64,000 nucleotides of DNA from an uncultured Blautia sp. (GTDB lineage: Bacteria > Bacillota > Clostridia > Lachnospirales > Lachnospiraceae), in contig CAKRYE010000001.1 of NCBI GenBank assembly GCA_934426285.1, forward strand, positions 1 to 64,000, written 5' to 3'. The position numbers were made by a program, and so were the translations under genes. This document shows, in pieces, positions 51,664 to 60,685 of the stretch. Under the pieces are notes generated by a model, which was given only the letters and a program-made list of their open reading frames with translations, was not told where the DNA came from and searched no databases. Each line of letters starts with the position of its first letter. Position 1 is the stretch's first letter.

Positions 51664-54531
51664 CTATCTCCCCAGTGATTCCACAAAGGTTCCTTTTACA
51701 TCACTCCAGTTACGTTCTGCATAGTCAAGAAGATATACAGCCTGCTCCATGGACATTTCCGGGAACAGAAGGAAGAGACTGTGAGATCCATACTTCTTTA
51801 CAATTCGGTCTACATTGCGGATCCAGTCCTCAAACTCACCGGAATAGACTTTTACCCAGATAGACTTTCCTGCTGCAATTGCCTTATCATAGATCACATC
51901 CCAATCCGGAAGTGTTCCGTCAGGACCTGCATCTCCACTGGTCCACTGAAGCGCATCAATTCCCTCAATCTCCATCAATGCATCCATATGCTTGATCGCA
52001 GCCGGTCCATCCAGATGGTACAGCACATGATCTACATTCTCAGACTGAGTACGCAGGGATGGCTGGATATATTTCCGGAAATCCTCCGGTGACATCATGG
52101 CAGAGAAGTCACACTGCAGCTTCACAGTTCTGCCAGGTCCCCAGATTTGGAATACTGTATATGCATTTCCGCCCTCCTCATCCTTGATAACATCATAGAA
52201 TCTGTCATAATAATCATAATAAATATCTGTAACTTCCTGGATTCTCTCTCCGATCATATCCGGTTCATCCAGCAAATCAAAGAGAATATCCTGCGCACCT
52301 CGCAGAGATGCCAGCACATCAATATTTTCCATCAGGTCAGGCATATCTACAAAGAAATCATTTCCAGCCAAAGCCTTACAGTCCTTTGCCAGCTGAAGAT
52401 GCTTTTTAAACCATTTGTTTTCCGGATCAAAGGTAAGCTTCGGAACTCCGTCCCAGCTATCCAGGCACTTATTAAACCAAACAGTATCTTCCTTAAATCC
52501 AATCTCTGAACCAAGATAAGAAGCCAGCGAACCAGGTCCAAAGTCAATATTCAGGTTCGGGAAGCTTTCTCCCAGGAATGCATGAGTATCACAGAAATAG
52601 CGGTAACGATCAACAATACGCTGAGCATTCTGATATTTATCCTCCATATCCTTCCACTTCAGTTCTTCCGGCATATTATAATATTTACCCTGACAGATCT
52701 GATCCAGATATCCACCCTCTACAGGAGTACCGTCTGAATACTGTTCTACCTCCGGACGTCTGGCAATTACACACATCAGTGGTCTTCCTGTATTTTTATG
52801 AGCCCAGTAATTACGGAATTTTTCTTTGGCTGCTTCCATATTTACCTTATATCCCTCACCAGGTTTTGGCATGGGAACTTTAGTGATATCAACTTCTTCT
52901 TTTACAAAATGTGGCTCCTCTGTCACCGGTTTGCTGTTCCAGGTACCAGCTTCAGCTGTATCCTCTCCTGCCTCCGGATTCTCAGTCTGTGAAACAGTTT
53001 TTTCACTGTCCTGTGCCACACATTCAGGCTCTGCATCAAATTCACCTGCTGCAGCCCTTGCACAGAAACCGGACTCTGCATACTTCTTGGCCTGCTCTGC
53101 AGCAGACGCTGCATCCTCTGTATAGGCATCTGCCCCTATTTCATCTGCAAACTCCTGGCTGATAGGCGCACCGCCAACCATAATCTTAATACGATTTCTG
53201 AATGGCTGTTTCAGAAGTGCAGCCACCGTATCACGCAGAGAGGGCATAGTCGTGGTAAGAAGAGCAGACAGTGCTACAATACTTGCCTCCTTGTGGGCAT
53301 TTACCTCATCAATGAAAGTCTGGATCGGCACATCCACTCCCAGATCGATCACCTCAAATCCCGCACTCTCAAACATCATACCTACCAGGTTTTTACCAAT
53401 ATCATGGAGATCACCGGCTACAGTTCCAAGAATAATGGTACCAGCGCTTCCCGCCTCACCGGTTGCCAGATAAGGTTTCAATATCTCCACGCCTGCCTTC
53501 ATAGCTCTGGCTGCTGCCAGCATCTGAGGTACAAAAATAATCTCCTTCTTAAAATTATCTCCAACTACCGCCATAGCACCGATCATGCCATCGTTCAGGA
53601 TAGCTGTCGGATCACAGCCGGCATCAATAGCTTCCTGTACTGCTTTTCCTATTTCCTTATTTTTTCCGTCCTGTGTCAGTTTAAAGACAGCCTGCATTTT
53701 CTCATCCATAGGAGAAGCCGGCGCTGTCTGTACCGTTTCTTCCACTGCCTTGGCATTAAATTTCTCAATATAATTCAGGCAATACTCATCACGCTCCAGC
53801 AGTGCATCTGTAGCATAAATCATACCGATCATATTTTTATTAGTCGGATCTACAATCGCACTGTCCATACCGGCATTCATGGCCAGAACCATAAAAGCCT
53901 GGTTAATATTTTTTCTTACCGGAAGGCCAAAAGAAATATTTGACAGTCCACTGGTGATATGGATTTCCGGATACTCATATTTAATTCGTCTGCAGCAGTC
54001 GGCAAATACAGTAAGCGCTGTCTGGTCTGTACCCAGAGTCACAACCAAAGGATCAATATGTAAACGGCTTGGTGCAATATGATACTGTTTTGCCTTTTCC
54101 ATAATTCCGAAGAAAATTTTCATACGGCGTTCTACAGAATCCGGAATACCATCATTGTCACAGAGAAGCGCCACGCACTCCCAGTCTGTGTCTGCGATCA
54201 CCGGAAAAATAGTGTCAATTTTATCTCCCTCCAGAGATACTGAGTTGATCAGTCCCGGCTTTTTACAAAAAGGAATTGCTGCCACACAGGATCTGGCACT
54301 TGGACTGTCAATACAGATTGGCGTATCTGATACCTCCTGTACCAGATCAATCATCCATTTCAAAGTTTCTACTTCCACATCTTCTTCTACCGATGCACAT
54401 ACATCCAGAAATGTAGCTCCTGCTTCTGACTGCATTTTGGCTCTTTCTCTGATCAGATCCGCATCCTTCTCAGCAATAGCCTTTGCAACTGACGGAATTG
54501 ATCCGTTCAGCTTTTCCCCAATAATAATCAT
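51664..54531 (-). CDS. Three-domain corrinoid methyltransferase fusion (pterin methyltransferase + B12 protein + UroD-like methyltransferase)
   Basis: 955 residues from the ATG at 54531, chosen because GGAGGG lies 9 nt upstream, the N-terminus MIIIGEKLNGS is that of pterin methyltransferases, and the lepB terminator falls inside any longer frame. Residues 1-265 are a MeTr/DHPS-type barrel (DVCASVEED, ICIDSPS, SNISFGLP) that moves methyl to tetrahydrofolate. Residues ~280-480 are a MtaC/MtbC-like corrinoid module with GDLHDIGKN (H376 as cobalt ligand). After a ~90-residue acidic linker, residues ~580-955 form a UroD/MtaA-like domain (YHLDGPAAIKHMD, FQIWGPGRTVKLQCDFSAMM split here). The parts are normally separate proteins of O- or N-demethylation systems. 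The substrate is unknown. Confidence 0.88.
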   Translation of the reverse strand: MIIIGEKLNGSIPSVAKAIAEKDADLIRERAKMQSEAGATFLDVCASVEEDVEVETLKWMIDLVQEVSDTPICIDSPSARSCVAAIPFCKKPGLINSVSLEGDKIDTIFPVIADTDWECVALLCDNDGIPDSVERRMKIFFGIMEKAKQYHIAPSRLHIDPLVVTLGTDQTALTVFADCCRRIKYEYPEIHITSGLSNISFGLPVRKNINQAFMVLAMNAGMDSAIVDPTNKNMIGMIYATDALLERDEYCLNYIEKFNAKAVEETVQTAPASPMDEKMQAVFKLTQDGKNKEIGKAVQEAIDAGCDPTAILNDGMIGAMAVVGDNFKKEIIFVPQMLAAARAMKAGVEILKPYLATGEAGSAGTIILGTVAGDLHDIGKNLVGMMFESAGFEVIDLGVDVPIQTFIDEVNAHKEASIVALSALLTTTMPSLRDTVAALLKQPFRNRIKIMVGGAPISQEFADEIGADAYTEDAASAAEQAKKYAESGFCARAAAGEFDAEPECVAQDSEKTVSQTENPEAGEDTAEAGTWNSKPVTEEPHFVKEEVDITKVPMPKPGEGYKVNMEAAKEKFRNYWAHKNTGRPLMCVIARRPEVEQYSDGTPVEGGYLDQICQGKYYNMPEELKWKDMEDKYQNAQRIVDRYRYFCDTHAFLGESFPNLNIDFGPGSLASYLGSEIGFKEDTVWFNKCLDSWDGVPKLTFDPENKWFKKHLQLAKDCKALAGNDFFVDMPDLMENIDVLASLRGAQDILFDLLDEPDMIGERIQEVTDIYYDYYDRFYDVIKDEEGGNAYTVFQIWGPGRTVKLQCDFSAMMSPEDFRKYIQPSLRTQSENVDHVLYHLDGPAAIKHMDALMEIEGIDALQWTSGDAGPDGTLPDWDVIYDKAIAAGKSIWVKVYSGEFEDWIRNVDRIVKKYGSHSLFLLFPEMSMEQAVYLLDYAERNWSDVKGTFVESLGR

Positions 54532-54683
54532 GGCTTTTCCCTCCGCATATTTCATTGTCAAGGCAGATTCCGCATATCTGCCATTTACATTTAACTGATA
54601 TTTGTATTTTAGCTTAGGAACAAGCCCCTGTTCTTCTCTTATTTTCTCTTTCATATATACTATCTTACTGTGAAAAAATTCAC

Positions 54684-54721
54684 AGAAAAAAACTGCCGAC
54701 AGATTTTCTCTTTCGACAGTT
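54684..54721 (-). terminator. Terminator of lepB
   Basis: AACTGTCG pairs with CGGCAGTT (one G-U pair) and is followed on the minus strand by seven T. A further perfect palindrome, CTGTGAATTTTTTCACAG (54668-54685), lies directly downstream and could be an operator of the methyltransferase gene. Confidence 0.75.
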
Positions 54722-54766
54722 CTCTTAATAATATTACTCATATAGCTATAATTTTTACAATTATCC

Positions 54767-55333
54767 TTATTTCACAGTTCCCATCTTATTCAGAGGCCAG
54801 TATCTCACAGCCACCTGTGCCTCAATGGCATCCTTTTCCACAAAAGTATTTGTCCAGTATCTGGAATCCATACTGTGATTACGATTGTCCCCTAACATAA
54901 AATAGCAATCCTCAGGCACTGTATAGGGTCCAAAGCTGCCTTCCGGTGTTTCCGGACAAAAGCTGTCATCCAACGGCTCTTCAGAATCGTTAATATACAC
55001 TTTACCATCTACGATATTAACAGTCTCACCTGGGAGCCCGATCACTCTTTTTACAAAAAGCTGTGAAGGATCATCCGGATATTTAAAAATCACAATATCA
55101 AATCTCTCCGGCTCCTTATTCTTATATGCCAGTCGATTTCCAAATACTCTGTCACCTGTCATAATGGTCTGTTCCATGGAACCTGACGGCACTCTTGCAT
55201 TAATATACACGAAATGTCCCAGCAGAAATGCGATTACAAAGACAACAAGAATAATCTTTGCATAATCCCAAATCTCCTTCCACACAGATTGTGCAGGCTG
55301 TTGTTCTTCCTGGTTTTTCTCCTCGTTTTCCAT
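54767..55333 (-). CDS. lepB: Signal peptidase I
   Basis: 188 residues from the ATG at 55333 (GGAGGTG upstream). A short acidic cytoplasmic N-terminus and one membrane helix (about 25-44) precede the catalytic domain. The active-site serine is S52 in VPSGSMEQT and the lysine is about K95 in LFVKRVIGLPGE. GDNRNHSMDSRYW is the box E signature. It removes signal peptides from exported proteins, and the giant adhesin and binding protein in this window are plausible substrates. It has its own terminator. Confidence 0.96.
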   Translation of the reverse strand: MENEEKNQEEQQPAQSVWKEIWDYAKIILVVFVIAFLLGHFVYINARVPSGSMEQTIMTGDRVFGNRLAYKNKEPERFDIVIFKYPDDPSQLFVKRVIGLPGETVNIVDGKVYINDSEEPLDDSFCPETPEGSFGPYTVPEDCYFMLGDNRNHSMDSRYWTNTFVEKDAIEAQVAVRYWPLNKMGTVK

Positions 55334-55438
55334 TATCAGTTTCACCTCCAGAAAATTCATAACTGTTTATAGTTTAACACATTACAGCTGAAACTACTAC
55401 TTAAAATTCTATAAATTTTCACAGTTTTCAGTACTTTA

Positions 55439-55590
55439 GTTACTGTTCACTCCGTTCACAGTAACGTACTTTATTCTTCGCTCCGTTCTCAGTAACTCGA
55501 CAGGTATTCGACAAAAATCCTCATCAAGTGAATATTCGCAATCCGCTTTGCTACTTGCTCATAACCGAATAACTGCTCTGCAGTTTCGGT
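55439..55590. repeat. Mosaic of dispersed intergenic repeats, copy B
   Basis: It contains the 27-bp palindrome (55439-55465, identical in sequence to 8966-8992), a degenerate palindrome with CTCCGTTCTCAGTAAC, then the ATATTCGCAATCCGCTT...TTGCTCATAACCGAA module and a CTGCTCTGCAG hairpin. The order of modules differs from copy A (8820-9055). The whole 55334-55656 gap holds only these repeats and the parS/terminator hairpin. Confidence 0.7.
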
Positions 55591-55591
55591 T

Positions 55592-55634
55592 AAAAAAAGG
55601 TACAGAATGTTTCACGTGAAACATTCTGTACCTT
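55592..55634 (-). terminator. Terminator of the XRE-aminotransferase gene, with an embedded parS site
   Basis: A perfect 34-bp palindrome (about 55599-55632) is followed on the minus strand by seven T, a textbook terminator. Its central 16 bases, TGTTTCACGTGAAACA (55608-55623), equal the bacterial parS consensus bound by ParB/Spo0J, the chromosome-segregation protein. The flanking arms (GGTACAGAA / TTCTGTACC) extend the stem beyond parS. Confidence 0.85.
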
Positions 55635-55656
55635 ACGCCATAAACAAACTTTTCTA

Positions 55657-57222
55657 TCAAAGGGACTGATGGTAAGTACTCAGGAAATCCTTTAATTTAC
55701 CTGCTGCCTCTTTCAGCACTTCAATTCGCGGCAGGTAAACTACACGGAAATGATCCGGCTGTCCCCAGTTGAATCCACCTCCATGAACCAACAGGATCTT
55801 CTTTTCCCGTAAAAGATCCAAAGCAAATTTCTCATCACTGACAATACCGAACTTTTTCACATCAATCTTCGGGAACATATAAAATGCAGCCTTGGGTTTT
55901 ACAGCCGTAATTCCCGGAATATCTGTCAGTGCATTATAAATATATTCTCTCTGCTCATAAATACGTCCACCCGGAACAATATAATCATTTACACTCTGAT
56001 GACCACCCAGCGCAGTCTGTACAATAGACTGTGCCGGCACATTAGAACAAAGTCTCATATTGGAAAGCATCTTCAAGCCCTCAATATAGTCTGCTGCAAT
56101 ACGCTTATTTCCACTTAAGATCATCCAGCCAATTCTGAATCCTGCGATCATATGGGATTTGGATAAACCACTGAAGGTTACGCAGAACAAGTCAGGTGCC
56201 AGGGATGCAATGGAAACATGCTCCTGTCCATCCATAACCAGGCGGTCATAAATTTCATCAGAAAAAATGATCAGCTGATGCTCTCTGGCAATATTCACAA
56301 TTTCCTGCAGCACCTCTCTCGGATATAAAGCACCTGTAGGATTATTAGGATTGATCAGCACGATTGCCTTTGTTCTGCTTGTAATCTTTTTACGGATATC
56401 ATCCATATCCGGATACCACTCAGATTTCTCGTCACAGATATAATGAACTGCCTTACCTCCTGCCAAAGTTGCACAGGCAGTCCAAAGTGGATAATCAGGA
56501 GAAGGGATCAGGATTTCATCTCCATTATCCAGCAATGCAGACATACACAGATTAATCAGTTCACTGACACCATTTCCTGTATAAATATCCTCCACACTGA
56601 CATTTGGGATTTTCTTCAGCTGTGCATACTGCATGATTGCTTTTCTGGCTGAAAAAAGGCCCTTGGATGCAGAATATCCCTCACAATCTGTCAGCTGATC
56701 ACGCATATCATAAATAACCTCATCCGGTGTGCGGAATCCAAAAGGTGCAGGGTTTCCGATATTCAGCTTCAACACCTGTGTTCCGGCAGCTTCCATACGG
56801 TTTGCTTCCTCTACTACCGGTCCTCTCACATCATACAATACATTATCCAGCTTTGATGATTTTTTAAACTCGCGCACTTTTCGTTCCTCCTCAACTGTCT
56901 GCTCCATACCTTCAGCTCCTTTTTCACTGCTTCCATCAAGGTCTTCCGGATGCTTTTCAGCTTCCGGTGTCATTACTTCCAGATCCATTATGTTCTCTGC
57001 ATCTCCATTTCCCATCAACCATTCTTCTGTTACATCCAGCACCCCGGAAATAAAATGCAGGATTTCTGCTCTGGGAATCGTCTTGCCACTGAGATACTGA
57101 CTTACATGACTTTTTCCAAGCTTCACACCCCGCTCTTGGGCACAGCGCACCAGATCTATCTGTTTCATCTGTTTATTATTTAAAGCCTCTTTCAGCCTTT
57201 CTGCAAATGTATGATTCGCCAT
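55657..57222 (-). CDS. XRE-type DNA-binding domain fused to an alanine-aminotransferase-like enzyme
   Basis: 521 residues from the ATG at 57222 (AAGGGAG upstream). Residues ~1-70 form an XRE/Cro-like helix-turn-helix (QIDLVRCAQERGVKLGKSHV, YLSGKTIPRAEIL). A ~50-residue acidic linker follows. The rest (~110-521) is a fold-type I PLP aminotransferase of the AlaT group with NPNNPTGALYP, FSDEIYDRL and the PLP lysine K355 in SGLSKSHMIAGFRIGW. The enzyme half looks intact, so it may both transaminate (alanine/glutamate/pyruvate) and regulate. TTGAACTT repeats overlap its promoter, suggesting autoregulation. MocR proteins have a similar plan but use a GntR domain. Confidence 0.9.
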   Translation of the reverse strand: MANHTFAERLKEALNNKQMKQIDLVRCAQERGVKLGKSHVSQYLSGKTIPRAEILHFISGVLDVTEEWLMGNGDAENIMDLEVMTPEAEKHPEDLDGSSEKGAEGMEQTVEEERKVREFKKSSKLDNVLYDVRGPVVEEANRMEAAGTQVLKLNIGNPAPFGFRTPDEVIYDMRDQLTDCEGYSASKGLFSARKAIMQYAQLKKIPNVSVEDIYTGNGVSELINLCMSALLDNGDEILIPSPDYPLWTACATLAGGKAVHYICDEKSEWYPDMDDIRKKITSRTKAIVLINPNNPTGALYPREVLQEIVNIAREHQLIIFSDEIYDRLVMDGQEHVSIASLAPDLFCVTFSGLSKSHMIAGFRIGWMILSGNKRIAADYIEGLKMLSNMRLCSNVPAQSIVQTALGGHQSVNDYIVPGGRIYEQREYIYNALTDIPGITAVKPKAAFYMFPKIDVKKFGIVSDEKFALDLLREKKILLVHGGGFNWGQPDHFRVVYLPRIEVLKEAAGKLKDFLSTYHQSL

Positions 57223-57357
57223 ATTTTTCTCCCTTTCCTTTCGAAAAAGTCCGGCGGATAAAATCATCCGCTCCGCTACTTGATTTGGTTAAATGTGGAA
57301 GCTCTTCTATTGCCCCATAAAATACTATCTGTTGAATAGTCACATTACAACACTATC

Positions 57358-57444
57358 AAAGTTCAATAAACATTATTTTGAACTTTATGTTTCCTCGCCC
57401 CATATAATTGAACTTAGTATATCATCTCGTCACCAAAAATTCAA
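57358..57444 (-). promoter_or_regulatory. Promoter with TTGAACTT operator repeats, upstream of the XRE-aminotransferase gene
   Basis: TTGAAT (57439-57444), 17 nt, TATACT (57416-57421) on the minus strand form a good promoter. Downstream of it AAAGTTCAA and TTGAACTTT (57358-57366 and 57378-57386) make a perfect 9-bp inverted repeat. A further TTGAACTT (57408-57415) abuts the -10 box and another is at 57533-57540. The 57223-57641 gap otherwise holds only AT-rich sequence and the leuC terminator. Confidence 0.65.
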
Positions 57445-57548
57445 TATTTAATTTTTTATTTTATAGCCTTATTTTTTGTTCAATTTCATCTTATATATTT
57501 CAAAATCCATCAACAAAACCAGTATCATCATATTGAACTTAGCTCAAA

Positions 57549-57610
57549 CAAAAAAGCACCTCCGATACAAACCAGTACAATAATGTACTGTTCCTTGTAT
57601 CTAAGGTGCT
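57549..57610 (-). terminator. Terminator of the LeuCD-type operon
   Basis: AGCACCT (57555-57561) pairs with AGGTGCT (57604-57610), with inner paired blocks GATACAA / TTGTATC and CAGTAC / GTACTG. On the minus strand a run of six T follows. Confidence 0.8.
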
Positions 57611-57641
57611 CCATATTATTTACTCAATGATCTGTCTCCGT

Positions 57642-58895
57642 TTATTCTCCCATAACCGGATTTACAATTTTTCCAGCTACAGCACAGGAAGCTGCTGTTC
57701 TGGGAGATGCCAGATAGATCTGAACTTTTGATGTTCCCATTCGTCCCAAGAAGTTACGGTTATTGGTAGCTACCACACGCTCTCCGTCTGTGAGGATACC
57801 CCCTGCACGTCCGCAGCACAGTCCACAGCCGGGATGTGTGATCATAGCTCCCGCCTCAGCCAGAATATCCAGGATTCCCATATCTGCTGCCTGTCTATAG
57901 ATCTTGCGGCTGGCAGGTGTGACGATCAGCTTCACATAATCTGCCACTTTCTTTCCCTTCAGAACCTCAGCTACTGCCTGAAGATCCTCCAGACGTCCAT
58001 TGGTACAGGAACCAATAAATACCTGATCAATCTCTGTACCCTCCAGCTCCTCTACAGGACGGATCTTATCTACCTGAGAAGGGCATGCCATAACCGGTAC
58101 AAAATCTTCGGCACGATAAGTCAAAGTCTTCATGTATACAGCATCCTCATCTCCTGTCAGACTCTTCTGAAAATCATCCAGTTCAATTCCACAGTACTCT
58201 GCTGTTTTCTCATCCGGTGTAAACAACGCACATTTTGCGCCCGCCTCTATTGCCATATTTGACATCGTCATACGACTTGCCACAGACATATTCTTCACTG
58301 TACTTCCGGTAAATTCCAGTGATCGGTAGGTTGCACCTGCTGCTGTAAGGTCACCGATGATCCGCAGGATCACATCCTTGGACATTACATTTTCCGAAAG
58401 TTCTCCATCGATCACAATCTTAATGGTCTCAGGAACCCGGATCCACATGGTGCCGGTTCCCAGGATACTTGCCATCTCTGTATATCCGATACCTGAGGAA
58501 AAAGCACCCACACAGCCATAGGTAGTAGTATGGCTGTCTGTACCAAATACCACATTTCCAGGCTTCACATAACCAGCCTCAGTCATCAGCTGATGACAGA
58601 TTCCGTCACTTCTATGTACATTTTTCATTCCAAATTTCTTTGCAAACTCATCTCCCACATGGAAATGTCTGGTATCATCCAGCTGACTGGCCGGAACCAG
58701 ATGATCATAGATCAGTACAACTTTATCCGGATCCCAGAGCTTTGTAAATCCCATCTCTTTGAACTTCTCTGCAACAAAAGGAATGAAAATATCGTGGATC
58801 ATCACTCTATCCACATTTACAGTCACGATATCTCCCGGTTTTACCGCTTTTCCCACATTATTTCTGATAATCTTCTCAATAACTGTCTCGCCCAT
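57642..58895 (-). CDS. leuC: Isopropylmalate isomerase-type hydro-lyase, large subunit (pair 1)
   Basis: 417 residues of the aconitase superfamily, prokaryotic LeuC/homoaconitase group. The 4Fe-4S cysteines are in IGSCTNGRLEDL and HPGCGLCCGRAGG. The DSHTTTYGCVGAFSSGIG motif is the substrate region. With the small subunit it would isomerise 2- and 3-isopropylmalate, or a related 2-hydroxy acid. It follows its small subunit by 17 nt. The CGLCCGRAGG ending differs from the CSVCWGSCQG of the upstream paralogue. leuA and leuB are not in the window, so the pathway is not proven. Confidence 0.82.
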   Translation of the reverse strand: MGETVIEKIIRNNVGKAVKPGDIVTVNVDRVMIHDIFIPFVAEKFKEMGFTKLWDPDKVVLIYDHLVPASQLDDTRHFHVGDEFAKKFGMKNVHRSDGICHQLMTEAGYVKPGNVVFGTDSHTTTYGCVGAFSSGIGYTEMASILGTGTMWIRVPETIKIVIDGELSENVMSKDVILRIIGDLTAAGATYRSLEFTGSTVKNMSVASRMTMSNMAIEAGAKCALFTPDEKTAEYCGIELDDFQKSLTGDEDAVYMKTLTYRAEDFVPVMACPSQVDKIRPVEELEGTEIDQVFIGSCTNGRLEDLQAVAEVLKGKKVADYVKLIVTPASRKIYRQAADMGILDILAEAGAMITHPGCGLCCGRAGGILTDGERVVATNNRNFLGRMGTSKVQIYLASPRTAASCAVAGKIVNPVMGE

Positions 58896-58912
58896 TTGCT
58901 TCTCCCTTCCTC

Positions 58913-59404
58913 TTAATCCAGACCATTCAGCTTACGCATAGCCTTTACCAGACCGCCTGCCCGGATAATATCCATAAGATTCTCCGGCAGAGAAGCAATT
59001 GGGTACTGTTTGCCATTGTAATCTACATGCTCATTCAGCACTACAGTTACCTCATCCCCCTCCTTGATCTCATCATAGAGAGTTGGCTGTTCAATCAGCA
59101 GAAGTCCGTTATTAATTGAGTTGCGGAAAAAGATCCGGGCAAAGGATTTTGCGATGACACACTGGATTCCCAGCGCCTTGATAATCTCCGGTGCCTGCTC
59201 TCTGGAGGAACCGCAGCCAAAATTTTTGCCTGCAACAATAATATCTCCCTTACGGATCTGTCCGGCCAGCTCCGGACGGAGAGGGCTGAATCCATACTGC
59301 TTCATGTCATCTATCGTTTTCAGTGCCAGATACTCCGTAGGGATAATGATATCAGTATCAATATCATCTCCAAGTACCCACACCTTTCCTGTGAATTTTT
59401 CCAT
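58913..59404 (-). CDS. leuD: Isopropylmalate isomerase-type hydro-lyase, small subunit (pair 1)
   Basis: 163 residues of the swivel-domain family: DDIDTDIIIPTEYL near the start, FGCGSSREQAPEIIKALG in the middle, FFRNSINNGLLLIE later. The YLALKT segment after DTDIIIP is the loop that sets substrate choice in LeuD/HacB proteins. It forms a heterodimer with the large subunit encoded just downstream. It lies 26 nt after the other large subunit gene, so all four form one operon. Confidence 0.82.
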   Translation of the reverse strand: MEKFTGKVWVLGDDIDTDIIIPTEYLALKTIDDMKQYGFSPLRPELAGQIRKGDIIVAGKNFGCGSSREQAPEIIKALGIQCVIAKSFARIFFRNSINNGLLLIEQPTLYDEIKEGDEVTVVLNEHVDYNGKQYPIASLPENLMDIIRAGGLVKAMRKLNGLD

Positions 59405-59430
59405 AATATTTACCTCGTTTATTCAAAACA

Positions 59431-60684
59431 TTACTTAACGTCACTGGCCAGGGCAATTTTACCTGCTATGGCAGATGCTGTAACAGTAGCTGCTGATCCC
59501 AGATATACCTTGGAGCTTGGATGTCCTGCACGGCCTTTGAAGTTACGTGTTCCTGTACTGATCAGCACCTCGTTTTCACCGATCACACCCTGACAGCTTC
59601 CCCAGCAAACACTACAGTTCGGGTTCATAACAATTGCTCCTGCATCCATAAAGATGTCCAGCAGTCCTTCCTTCAGTGCCTGTCTGTAAATGGTCTGGCT
59701 TGCAGGTACCACCAGGAAACGAACACCCTCAGCAACCTTTTTACCTTTAATAATCTCAGCACCTACCCTGAGATCTTCAATACGTCCATTGTTACAGGAT
59801 CCAAGAAAGGCTTCATTAATCGGAATTCCACAGGTTTCCTCTGCAGGAACTACATTATCCACAAAATCAGGCTTTGCCACTACCGGGCGCACCTTGGACA
59901 GATCAAAGGTATATTCTCTGGCATAAACTGCATCCGGATCACTGTGGAATACAGCCTTGGGCTCACGACCATGCTCTTTCAGATATTCCATTGCCTTCTC
60001 ATCAGCCTCAAAAATACCTGTCTTTGCACCGGCTTCTACTGCCATGTTGCAGAGAGCCATTCGATCACTGATGCTTAATGTCTTTGCACCTTCACCGGTA
60101 AACTCCATAGCCTGATAATTACATCCGTTTGCCCCGATCTCACCAATAATGGTAAGGATCAGATCTCTGGCATAAACGCCCTCTGGTAATTTTCCCACAA
60201 GATTAAACTTCACAGATTCCGGTACCAGCACCCAGGAAGTTCCTGTCACCATACCATAGAGGAAATCTGTACATCCAACACCTGTACCAAATGCACCCAG
60301 TGCACCGTAAGAGCAGGTATGGCTGTCTGCACCAAAGATCAACTCACCGGGACGTACATAATTCTCGATCATAACCTGGTGGCACACTCCCTTGCCTTCC
60401 CAGAAGTCAATGTGATTTTCTTTCGCAAAATCCCTCATTTTTTTCTGGGATGCAGCAGTTTTCGGACTGTCAGAAGGTACATTGTGATCTACAATAAATA
60501 CCAGCTTTTTCGTATCAGCAATGTGAGGATTTTTTAATTTATTGTTGTACATATCCACTGTCAGATGTGTAGTTCCGTCATTGCTCATCAGGCGGTCAAG
60601 CTTTACCGTATGGATATCACCCGGTTTTACACTGTCTACTCCCGCAGCTGCAGCAATGATTTTCTCTGCGATTGTCATTCCCAT
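59431..60684 (-). CDS. Isopropylmalate isomerase-type hydro-lyase, large subunit (pair 2)
   Basis: 417 residues, a paralogue of the other large subunit. Fe-S cysteines are in LGSCNNGRIEDL and NPNCSVCWGSCQGV. The substrate segment is DSHTCSYGALGAFGTGVG. The CWGSCQG ending marks a group distinct from classical LeuC and seen in proteins labelled homoaconitase or dimethylmalate dehydratase. Which of the two pairs acts in leucine synthesis cannot be decided here. GGAGG lies upstream of the ATG. It starts 1 nt after its small subunit gene. Confidence 0.8.
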   Translation of the reverse strand: MGMTIAEKIIAAAAGVDSVKPGDIHTVKLDRLMSNDGTTHLTVDMYNNKLKNPHIADTKKLVFIVDHNVPSDSPKTAASQKKMRDFAKENHIDFWEGKGVCHQVMIENYVRPGELIFGADSHTCSYGALGAFGTGVGCTDFLYGMVTGTSWVLVPESVKFNLVGKLPEGVYARDLILTIIGEIGANGCNYQAMEFTGEGAKTLSISDRMALCNMAVEAGAKTGIFEADEKAMEYLKEHGREPKAVFHSDPDAVYAREYTFDLSKVRPVVAKPDFVDNVVPAEETCGIPINEAFLGSCNNGRIEDLRVGAEIIKGKKVAEGVRFLVVPASQTIYRQALKEGLLDIFMDAGAIVMNPNCSVCWGSCQGVIGENEVLISTGTRNFKGRAGHPSSKVYLGSAATVTASAIAGKIALASDVK

Positions 60685-60685
60685 C

